Shown: in pieces, positions 54,640 through 64,000 of the stretch
Layout of the letters: each line of letters opens with the position of its first letter
Numbering within the stretch: position 1 is the stretch's first letter
Origin: Chrysomallon squamiferum
Lineage: Eukaryota > Mollusca > Gastropoda > Neomphalida > Peltospiridae
NCBI GenBank assembly: GCA_012295275.1
Contig: CM022671.1
Span: 17,477,956 to 17,541,955 of the forward strand
DNA: 64,000 nt
Direction: 5' to 3'
Translations under genes and position numbers: made by a program
Notes under the pieces: generated by a model
Told to the model about the DNA's origin: nothing
The model's input: the letters and a program-made list of their open reading frames with translations, nothing else
Database searches by the model: none

Positions 54640-54980
54640 CAGTTATACAGTTATATTATTCACTCCTTTAGCACCCTTTCATGGGCCAAATATATTATTG
54701 AAAAAAGAGAAACAAACAAACAAACAAACAAACAAAAAAAAGATGTAAACTCCACATTATGTACACATTTTTTCCAAAATAAAAGAAATAAACCGTACGA
54801 AGATCGCCGCACACTCTTTGGAAATTCTGGCAAATTGTGCTAATACCGGTGAGAAAGAAAAAATTAATTTCATTGGTAATTTTTTAAAAAACTGTTGTTG
54901 GTTTTATAAATTATATAATATATATATATATGTATATGTACATATATATATATGTAATTATAATAATTATATACAATCGT

Positions 54981-55016
<36 letters not shown>

Positions 55017-55556
55017 CGGAAAAAAGTCACAGAACAATACAAAATGCCTTCTTCCTGTTTCACAACCATTTATACATGTGCTTTGAGAGAAAACACCAGT
55101 CAAATTCGTTAACAACACAAACAAACAGACACACACGGAATCGGATCACAGTCGATAACCCACGAAGCCTTTTTATCATATAACACGCCATTTTTAAATA
55201 GATAACTTTCGCATAATCTGCGCATACTCAGTCACGGAACATAAAAAAAATAAAAAATAAAAATAAATAAATAAATAAATAAAAATAAGATAAAAATAAA
55301 AATAAAAATAAAAATAATAAAAATAAATAAAAATAATAATAATAAAAGAAAAACAAAATATCTCGAAGAATAAATTGCACAACAGTAGTTGAAATAGTCT
55401 TGCAAGTAATTCCAACAACGTGCCAGTTAAAAACGTAATACAGATAATTAATTATTTCGTAAAAACACTACAGCTACACGGGTAAAATGAAAAACAACAA
55501 CAACATCAACGTCAACATCAACATCAACAACAACAACAACAACAGTCCCAATGCTG

Positions 55557-55838
55557 TTATAACGTGGATATCCGTACAACGCCTTGGTTTTGTGAATGAC
55601 TGGAGGGGGACATTGTTCCACTGGTACTCTGCGTGCGCAGAGATTCCGATTCGGTCTCTGAGGTTGTGCTGGGTGTCGGAAGCGTAACAATGGCTGTTGT
55701 CACAGTGAGTGTATTGTTCGTTTTGTGACTGTCAACGGCGTTGAGACTTGATCCCGATGATCGTTTAAGTCTGGGAAGCCGAATTTGGATATCGTTTAAC
55801 TCTTCGGATTCACGTTCATGTCGACCCTGTGTTCGATC
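55557..55838 (-). CDS. Shal: Kv4 terminal exon
   Basis: Acceptor TTTCAG before 55838, stop TAA at 55557-55559. Encodes 93 residues: a polar start (DRTQGRHERESEELND), then Ser/Thr-rich sequence containing TTAIVTLPTP, and the end VVRISTL. A TTG/ATG-rich simple sequence begins right after the stop codon (about 55493-55545). Confidence 0.92.
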   Translation of the reverse strand, partial: DRTQGRHERESEELNDIQIRLPRLKRSSGSSLNAVDSHKTNNTLTVTTAIVTLPTPSTTSETESESLRTQSTSGTMSPSSHSQNQGVVRISTL

Positions 55839-57164
55839 CTGAAAGAAATCAGTTAGTGTGTGTGATGAAAACCAGAAATAAAAAAAAAAAAAAAAAAACG
55901 AAATGTAGTGTAGTAAATCAGTTGTATCTGTTTGCAGCTTGCAATTTTCATAGAATAAGCAGAAAGTGAGCAATGCAAGTACAATTCGCGCGAATGCGTT
56001 CTTTTTATTTAATTAAGCTTGAACAATATATATATATATAAATAACGTAATAAAAAGCAAGAAAAATAAATGATGAGTTCAATATATGAGCTTTAAACGA
56101 AATTAAAAAAATAAATACATACAAATAAAGATAAATATTTAAATAAAACTGAATAAATAAATCAATAAATAATTTAAAAAAATGATAAATTTGAGTTATA
56201 AACTGGACATCCCGACAATTTCAAAACGTTTTTAAAAAAAAAAAAAAAAAAATGGTGTAATTTTATTTAGATAATTTTCTTTAAATTATAAGGGATTCAA
56301 GATGATTTCATGTAATAATTTGATAAAAAAAAAAAAAAAAAAAAAAAAATTGACAATAATATAATATAATATAATATGAGATAAACATGAAAGAAAGCAA
56401 AAACTAATAAAATGTAGTTAAAATATATAACTTGGTAACTTACATCCTTCGGAAATGAAAGCTGTCTTATTCATACATGTACGCGTACTAATATTTTACT
56501 ACATACTAGCGTATACTAATGACAATACCAAGCCACTAACAGCTACAACGAAGTACAGACAACTTACAAACATTTCACATCCACGTAATGAACGCTTTAT
56601 GTCAAACAAACATTCTAAAGTTGATGTATTAAAAAAAAAAAAAAAAAAAACACGCTATCGTTATTTAATCAAAATGGTTCCGAATGGGTGTGGTTTTGTT
56701 CTTATTTTTATTTTATTTTTAAAGATAAATAAAACAATAAAAAAAAATTATTGATGTTAAACTTTGCATGTTTGCACGCTTTTTAAAAAAAAAAAAAAAA
56801 AAAAAAATTATTTTATTTCCCGAGAAAAATCGAGAGAACGAAAACCACATTATGTCGAAAACACGACATTTTCAAATTTACTTTTTTAAAAAGAAATCTT
56901 CGAGGTGGTGAAAACCTGCTAGCACAACAGCCACTTTTCCTTCGCCTTTCAACGGACACTAGGGAGGGGTCGGGCGATGGAGGGGGTGTCTCGGATGGCT
57001 TGGTGGGCTCTCCGTTAAAGGTCATGTCCATCTCCAAGAATTCCCTATCCTGCGGGCACAGAAAATACACACATAAAACCTCCTGTCCAGATCTTAATTA
57101 CTACTTTCTTTTTTTTTTTTATTATTATTATAATTTATTTCTTTGTTTTCTGTGATGAATACAG

Positions 57165-57208
<44 letters not shown>

Positions 57209-57847
57209 CATCATTATTATTATTCTAATAAATACTGATATTAATTCGTCTATCGAGTTTAACTACTTTTATTTTTAGTTTATAAGTATTTAAAAAAAAT
57301 GTTCTTCTAATGTTAGAAATATAAATTTCTCTTTTGAGTTTTAATAATTATTAATTTTTTAAATTTTAATCATAAATGAATGTTTGTTATTGGTTTTTTT
57401 TTTTTTTTTTTTTTAAATATATATATTTTTTTTATTGTTATAACGGATACAACTATAAATTTCTGTTTTTATTTTTATTTTTATTTTTACTAATACAGAT
57501 AAAGGTGTCTGTGTACAATTTTCTATTATTATTTAATTTAATTTTTTTTTTTTAAATAAATATAGATAAACAATTTTAACGTAATTTTAATTATTTATTA
57601 TTTTATTTCTTTCTTTATTTATTTATAATTTTTTAATTATTAATATTAAATACAAATACATATTTTTGTGGAGAAATTTAAAACTTATTTATTTTAATTT
57701 TTGTAATGTTTATATATTTATAGGTACTTTTATTTTAAGTTTTCATAATTAACATTTATATAAATTCCTGTTTCTCATTTGAGTCATTAATTTTTTAATT
57801 CCAAACTGGGTATGAAGACGTTTGTTACCGTTTATTAATTAAAACCT

Positions 57848-57879
<32 letters not shown>

Positions 57880-58283
57880 ATTAAATAATTTATGAGACTG
57901 ACTCAGTACAGGATATATCCATTATGAAAAATTAAATTATTAATCAATTTTTTTTTTAATGCTTATATGGTGAAAATAATATTTTCTTTATAAAATATTA
58001 GCAAATCGAAATTCAAATTTAAAAACAAATAATAAAAAAATAAAATAAAAAGTATTTTCATTTTATTTATTAATTTAATTTAATTTAATTTATCATTTTA
58101 ATTAAAAATTAACCTATTACATTTTTTTTTAACTATTGATTTTTTTTTATTTAATTCTTTTTAATGAAGAAAAAATAAATTCTATACTGTATTTTATTAT
58201 TGTTTATTTATTTATTTATTTATTACATTCTTTTAATAATTTATTTTATTTCATTATTATTACTATTACTATTATTATTATTA

Positions 58284-58324
<41 letters not shown>

Positions 58325-60356
58325 TTTATTTTTTTTTTTTTTTTTTTATTTTTTTTTTTTTTATTTATTTATTTTTTTTTTTTTTTTTTTTTATTTATTT
58401 AATTATTATTATTTTTTTTCATTATTGACGTAACTAAAAGTTGAATTTAGTAGAAGCCACACTCTGGTTATAACTGAGTTTACAAAGTTCAAACAAGTGT
58501 GATATCTGCTAACTGGTGGACAATGCATCCTGTGATTTTTCTTTAACGTGAAATTATTCACTTTCACATGCAGAAGGCCACACTCATAAATAATAATACA
58601 AAAAAAAAAAAAAAAAAAAAAAAATCACAAGACGAAAAACCGAATCACCAAGACCATCATTTTGAAATGTCAACATTCTTCGAGCAAAATCCAGTGACAA
58701 CAGAATGGAAACACATTCCTCAAAAAATCAGAATTAAAATGCGAAAAACGTGATATTCCAGAGTCAACAGTGAACTGACAAATGTGAGTGGCTCTACATG
58801 CATGGCAAACATTATATTTACAAAAAAAAAAAAAAAAAAATTATATATATATAATTTGTAGAAATATGAAGTACCAGTATATTTACAGATATTACTTTTG
58901 TTTGAATTTTTTAAAGTCAGTTTTCATAAAAGATTTAAAAGGAATTTTATTTCAAAAACCCCATAAATGGTAATTAGAAGATATAAAACAAATTTGCCAC
59001 GTACGCCAGGGTAGGGCCGGTGGAGAGAGGGGGGGGGTCGGTGGGCGGGCGGACGGGCGGTTGGGCTGGCGGGCCTGGGTGGCATAAATATCTGTGAAAG
59101 AAATGTGACGAACCAGATGAAGTCAGATCTTTGTTCAGTTCAGTTTTAAAAACTCTAACGCAAATCGCACGCAACCAAAAACACAGCTCAGTATTGGTGG
59201 ACTTTTAAAACATAAAAAGCAATAATTAAATATATACTAAGTACTCCGACTGAAAGCGAGCTGTGTTGTTTTGTTCTTGCGCATTGAATTATCCTAATTA
59301 AAGGAAAAAAAAAGTTGCTCGTTAGATGTTTTAAAATAACGTCCACTTCTTAGATCTGACTTCCACTGATCGGAGAGTGCTGCAGAAATAACCTTCACCA
59401 CTACTCGAAAAAAAAAAAAAAAAAAAAGTCTTCGCTTACCCTTCCCTGCATGCAGACATGCTTAGTACATCAACTGTTTAACAAAATGCACGTTTATCAA
59501 AAAAAATAATAATGAATATAATAATAATAATAATAATAACATCACCAGTAATAATAACAGTACGTGTTATAATATAGTATTCCATGCAATGTATTAAGTT
59601 ATCATCCGTTTACGTTTCTAAATCTACAACGGGGTGGGGGGTGGGGAAATAATGGCGACGTCTCGTTTCCTTTCTGTCAACTTTTCGTCTACAGTGGTGA
59701 TCTTGTATTCATTCAGTTTGTTGATAATCACTATCTCTGTTGACACTGTTGATTAAGATAGTTCATATATATATAAACTCCATTGTTGATAGCCGTTGTT
59801 ATTATCAATAAAGGACATGAAATAAATAGATTGAGTTGTTGATAACGAAAGCCGATGCTGTTGTTAAGGGTTATTATTCATAATTACATTCTCAACTCAT
59901 GTTGTTGATTGATTAAGGATATAGTACATAAATAATTATATTCATTTGTTAATAATAAAAGTTGACAATACATAAATATCTTCCGTTGATGTTAATCTTC
60001 TTGTTGCTGTTGATTAAGGATAGTACCCAAATATGTTGAGTTTGTTGATAATCATTGTTGAGGCTGTTGATTAAGGATAGTACCCAAATACGTTGAGTTT
60101 GTTGATAATCATTGTTGAGACTGTTGATAAAGCGTAGTAAATAGACAAATATATATCACATGATAGGTAAAACAATGAAATGCTAATCTAACTGCTATGA
60201 GTAAAACGATCGCGCAAATTTTTGTCCTGATCGCACATGCAGATTGATTAGTAGATAAATAAAACAATATCTGTTATAATTTGTAAAACCCAACAAAAAT
60301 GTCAAAGATAATTTATTAAAAAAAAGGTATTGAGCGCTAAATAAATAGTTGATTAA

Positions 60357-60388
<32 letters not shown>

Positions 60389-61580
60389 ATGAAGATTAAC
60401 AAAAATATGAACCAATATTTTAAAGCAAACGTAATAATTTCTATGAATTTATCTTCGTCAGTGTCCAAATAAACATTTTGTTAGATATATTTTTGACCTA
60501 TATTAAAATTTGAATCGTAACAATTGTCATAAAATGACTTTAATTGAAAATTAAATTTTAGAAATCACTTTCTATGTTCATATTCTTGAAAAAAGTACAT
60601 TATAGAAGAAAACAGAAATCAGATGTTTTTACTATAAACTGACTGTCAGTTAATTGAAAAACCAGACACCAGATAATAATAAAAATAATGAAGTATAAAA
60701 AGATTCTGCATCTGGAAATATTTACGTCTAACAGTCTTGGTCTGAACTCTTTGGCAAAGTCTTAGGTTGCATGCTTGGATATTGAGCATGCCAAAAACGA
60801 TGGTTTAGTTTATTGGTATGGTGAAGCTAGTATTGTGAAAAACTCTGAAACTAAGGATTTTGTTTCACTCTAAGGTAAAAAGCGTGCATGGTGTCTACAC
60901 TAATGTATTGATAAAAAGAAATAAAAAACAGAATATCTCTTTAAGAACATTTATATTTTAAAAAATACATTAAACTGTTTTATTATTATTTTCTTTTATT
61001 ATTAAGATTATGTTTGTGGTACGATTGTTATTTTTATTATTATTATTGTTGTTGTTGTTTTTGTTAATATTTTTATTTATTTATTTATTTATTTTTAATG
61101 GACTAAAGTTTGTATGTTAAAAAATATATATTTTTTCTTTTTTACTTTCTTTATTTTATTTAATTTTTTTTTTTTTTTTTAAGGGCAGGTGATATAAAAC
61201 TGTTTCGAATCCCAAAAGCAAAGAAAATACTAGTTGAAATGTAAATTAATAATTCTATTTAATTTAATTTATTTCAATTTAATTTAATTTTATTTAATTT
61301 TATTTAATTTTATTTCATTTTATTCGTTTTTATTCAGTTCATTGTAATTTTATTCCCTTCCATCTAATTTAATTAAGTTTTCTTTAATTATATTTTATTA
61401 ATTTTTCTTTAAGGCAATGATTTAATTTAACTTAAGCTAGCTTAATTATTTCCATAAAAGTGTAAGAAAGAGTTAATTCAAAGCATAAATGTATGATTCT
61501 AGCTGTAGAATTGACAACCTAAACATTCATCAACATAATTTATCCTCCGAACTAATGTTGCTACAAGAATAATTTTACAG

Positions 61581-61666
<86 letters not shown>

Positions 61667-61947
61667 TTTTTTTTAATATGGATAAATTACATTTATTTCA
61701 CTTGAGCTAAATTGTAGCTAAATTTCTACAAATATAAATATTAAGGAAAATATAAGCATGAATTAATTTCTATAGATTTCTGAAACCTAATTTTTGATCT
61801 GCATAATTTTACATGCATATCTAATTCAGTTCAGTCATTTAAAATGTTTAGGCACGTTTGTCGTGGGTTTACAATAAATTAATTTATCTAAGCAAATTTG
61901 TATCAAAGATAATTCACAGTAATGATCAATCATTTTATTTATTATTA

Positions 61948-61994
<47 letters not shown>

Positions 61995-62504
61995 GCTTTG
62001 ATTTATTTATTTATTTATTTATTCTTAAAGTAGTTAAAACACAACCAGATGACTAGCAAAAGAAATTTTTTCTTCTTTTTTTTACCCAATATTAATTATA
62101 ATTATTATGCAGAATAATAAATTATTTTTAAATACTAATTATATATGAAGAAGATATTAATCATTTTTAACCATATTTACTGCTACTACTAATAATTTCA
62201 AATGTTATATTAAAAATGCATCAACTTAAATTTAGCATATTTTAAATATATTTATTTATGATATTTTAGATCATTTTAATGTTTAACCGGCATTTATGTC
62301 ATGATATTTATAAAAAGCTGAAAAAAAAAAAGACCTGCAATAAATTATGACTGTATTCAGATTAATGGCAAATGAAATTAAGTTACTTTCATTAAATGTA
62401 TGTTAACTATCATTTCTGCAAGACAAATGCGTTAAAAAAAAAATAATAAAATTAAAAAAAAAAAATAGTAATAATATATATATTATATTATATAATAATA
62501 ATAA

Positions 62505-62556
<52 letters not shown>

Positions 62557-62856
62557 AAACAATAAATAAATAAATAAATAGAAAAGAAAAGACTATCTAA
62601 CTACGAAATTAAACATTTCACGTATAAGGAATACAACATCACAGCGATAAACAGTAGGGTAAGTAATACAGGTGGTAATACTAAATACGATCGACATTAA
62701 TGAAACTGTATATCTAATTACATTCATGCAACCAGCGCTTCATAAACTACAATTATGACATGAAAGAATGAGACTAAGTTAATTTTTTTTTTTAAATAAT
62801 TAACGTGAGACAATGATCTAAAATTGTATTAATGTATTGACTCATCTATCACTGAA

Positions 62857-62895
<39 letters not shown>

Positions 62896-63453
62896 TATAA
62901 AGTTGTTTAAGACCACAAAAGATACAAACGTTATTAGACGTTGTTATTTATGTTTATTAATTTACAATAAAGTCAATTAGTAACGTGAAATGTTTCCTGT
63001 GTTAATAACTTGCTATGCTTCCCGTGTTAATAACGTAATTTGTTTTGTCTGTTAAAAACGTAATACGTTTCCTGTGTTAATAACAACTTAATATGTTTCC
63101 TGTGTTAATAACAACTTAATGTATTTCCTGTGTTAATAAAGCAATGTTTTATGTGTCGTTAAAGTAATTCTTCCTATGTTAACAACGTATCGTTTCTTGC
63201 ATTAGTAGTAGCTGAATATATGAGTCCTATGTTAATGATATATTTAATAACTAAATGAATGATGACGTACTGTTGTCTTCTCGAGACAGCTCAGCAGATG
63301 GTGATGCTGTAGTTGGAAGATGTCCTCTTTGAAGTCGTCCAGTGAGAGGCCACTCTCTTGGGCCAACATCATTTCTTGGATCCTCTTTTTACTATTTAAA
63401 AATGCTGCTCCGCTAGCATTCTTTGCCATGCGAATACGAGCCAAGCGGGCGAC
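55557..63453 (-). CDS. Shal: Shal/Kv4 voltage-gated K+ channel, last three coding exons (5' end missing)
   Basis: Kv4 channels carry the fast-inactivating somatodendritic A-type K+ current. The window holds only the cytoplasmic C-terminus, 210 residues over three phase-0 exons; the T1 domain, S1-S6 and pore lie past the right edge. Diagnostic phrases are ARLARIRMAKNASGAAFLNS just after S6, LQHHHLLSCLEKTT (the dileucine motif needed for dendritic targeting of Shal channels), TTAIVTLPTP near the end (vertebrate Kv4: TTAIISIPTP), and a terminal ISTL (vertebrate VSAL), which fits a class I PDZ ligand (S-T-L). The middle exon is Pro/Ser-rich and less conserved. Alternative 3' exons are possible, since C-terminal splicing is common in this family. 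Confidence 0.93.
55839..56881 (-). other. Kv4 penultimate intron
   Basis: 1043 bp, phase 0, donor GTAAAT. Has A/T homopolymer runs (about 55878, 56236, 56324, 56632, 56783) and AAAT-rich sequence. No exon was recognised. Confidence 0.8.
56882..57049 (-). CDS. Shal: Kv4 Pro/Ser-rich exon
   Basis: Acceptor CCCGCAG, donor AAA|GTAAAT, 56 whole codons. DREFLEMDMTFNGEPTKPSE continues directly from CLEKTT of the previous exon, as in insect Shal (DREFVELE...NGQP). It then has PPPSPDPS and a Cys/Arg-rich SGCCASRFSPPRR. An upstream AG|GTTTTC donor would break the reading frame, so the GTAAAT donor is preferred. Confidence 0.87.
58250..58425. repeat. ATT/TTTA/T-rich low-complexity tract
   Basis: Interrupted ATT and TTTATTT units with long T runs. 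The Phe/Ile/Leu frames are artefacts. Confidence 0.93.
59022..59082 (+). other. G-rich patch in the Kv4 intron
   Basis: Multiple GGG and GG runs at short spacing ('gagggggggggtcggtgggc', 'gggcggttgggctggcgggc'). This is extreme for such AT-rich surroundings. On the plus strand the spacing could allow a G-quadruplex. The minus strand gives a Pro-rich open frame with no supporting splice sites. Confidence 0.6.
59700..60145. repeat. Degenerate tandem repeat, unit about 57 bp
   Basis: 'gtttgttgataatcattgtt' with 'gctgttgattaaggatagta' repeats about seven times. The two copies at about 60027-60140 are nearly identical and the earlier ones are diverged. Confidence 0.8.
61583..61660. repeat. (TATC)n-(TA)n microsatellite
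   Basis: About 10 TATC units, a short break, then about 17 TA units. Confidence 0.96.
62985..63235. repeat. Degenerate tandem repeat, unit about 30-35 bp
   Basis: 'cgtgttaataac' followed by 'gtaatttgtttcctg' variants, about seven copies. It ends roughly 35 bp from the Kv4 exon donor at 63270. Confidence 0.8.
63271..63453 (-). CDS. Shal: Kv4 exon with post-S6 segment and dileucine motif
   Basis: Acceptor TTTTCACAG, donor GTACGT, 61 whole codons. Starts VARLARIRMAKNASGAAFL, which aligns with the post-S6 cytoplasmic segment of Kv4 (ARLARIRVAK), and ends QLQHHHLLSCLEKTT. The 'QESGLSLDDFKEDIFQLQHH' stretch is closer to insect Shal than to vertebrate Kv4. Confidence 0.95.
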
Positions 63454-64000
63454 CTGTGAAAATCGAAATGTAAACGTAAATATGTATTTTATTACAGTGA
63501 AAACTGAAATGTAAACGTAAATATATAATTTGCTACAGTGGAAACTAAAATGCAAATGTAAATATATATTTTGCTACAGTGAAAACTGAAATGCAAACGT
63601 AAATATATATTTTACTACAGTGAAAACTGAAATGCAAACGTAAATATATATTTCATTACAGTGAAAACTGAAATGCAAACGTAAATATATATTTTATTAC
63701 AGTGAAAACTGAAATGTAAACGTAAATATATATTTTGCTACAGTGAAAACTGAAATGCAAACGTAAATATATAATTTGCTACAGTGAAAACTGAAATGTA
63801 AACGTAAATATGTATTTTAATACAGTGAAAACTGAAATGTAAACGTAAATATATATTTTATTACTGTGGAAACTGAAATGTAAACGTAAATATATATTTT
63901 TTTACTGTGGAAACTGAAATGTAAACGTAAATATATATTTTATTACAGTGAAAACTGAAATGTAAACGTAAATATATATTTTATTACTGTGGAAACTGAA
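63454..64000. repeat. 41-bp minisatellite abutting the Kv4 acceptor
   Basis: About 13 units of 41 bp (cagtgaaaactgaaatgcaa, then acgtaaatatatattttatta) run from the exon boundary off the window edge. They are highly uniform, with most variation at two or three positions. The unit next to the exon contains the working splice acceptor. Confidence 0.93.

Larger units (their letters stand above)
57050..63270 (-). other. Kv4 intron between the C-terminal exons
   Basis: 6221 bp, phase 0, donor GTACGT. Very AT-rich. It holds ATT arrays (57164-57225, 58255-58325, 61937-61995), AAAT arrays (57853-57883, 60356-60388, 62503-62580), (TATC)n, (TA)n, a G-rich patch and two degenerate tandem repeats, listed separately. 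No further exon was recognised, although small alternative exons cannot be excluded. Confidence 0.8.

Noticed and set aside
56929-56937. AG|GTTTTC donor within the Kv4 Pro/Ser-rich exon
   Set aside because: Using it shifts the terminal exon out of frame and loses the TTAIVTLPTP and ISTL features. The GTAAAT donor at 56881 keeps the frame.
58974-59174. Pro-rich open frame as an extra Kv4 exon
   Set aside because: The Pro run comes from the G-rich patch. The flanking Kv4 exons join in frame without it, and no matching acceptor and donor pair was seen.

Overview
This window is eukaryotic nuclear DNA from a bilaterian invertebrate. AT-rich sequence, kilobase-scale introns, and very dense microsatellites with long (GA/CT)n, (AAT)n, (TATG)n and (AAAT)n tracts suggest a lophotrochozoan, possibly a mollusc. 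No lineage-diagnostic sequence was found, so the phylum is inference. Less than 4% of the window is protein-coding. The open frames in the microsatellites are not genes.

Two genes were recognised, both on the minus strand with GT-AG introns. The first (36540 down to 11520) is a complete 12-exon soluble guanylate cyclase. It is of the beta-2 type (GUCY1B2-like) and I reconstruct it as 638 residues with every intron phase consistent. It has an H-NOX haem domain with its proximal histidine at residue 105, an HNOBA/PAS-like region, a coiled-coil helix, and a class III cyclase domain carrying both metal aspartates. It ends in a CaaX-type tetrapeptide (CCIS). The first coding exon contributes only the ATG. 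The second gene (63453 down to 55557) is the last three coding exons of a Shal/Kv4 (KCND-type) voltage-gated potassium channel. They encode the C-terminal 210 residues, including the dileucine dendritic-targeting motif and a PDZ-type end (STL). The channel core lies beyond the right edge.

Layout: 1-11519 lies downstream of the cyclase and holds microsatellites, a 30-bp minisatellite, a local duplication and one copy of an interspersed repeat. 11520-36540 is the cyclase gene. Its introns hold tandem duplications, a decayed Tigger/pogo-type DNA transposon (intron 3), an inverted-repeat DNA element with long internal palindromic arms (intron 2), and two more copies of the interspersed repeat. 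36541-55556 is a 19-kb intergenic region with six long GA/CT arrays and no recognisable gene. 55557-64000 is the Kv4 tail. Its acceptor-side intron is a 41-bp tandem array whose units resemble the 3' splice site.

The cyclase would make cGMP in response to a haem ligand such as NO, and Kv4 carries A-type K+ current. Both fit neuronal signalling, but the sequence shows no direct functional link between them beyond being same-strand neighbours.
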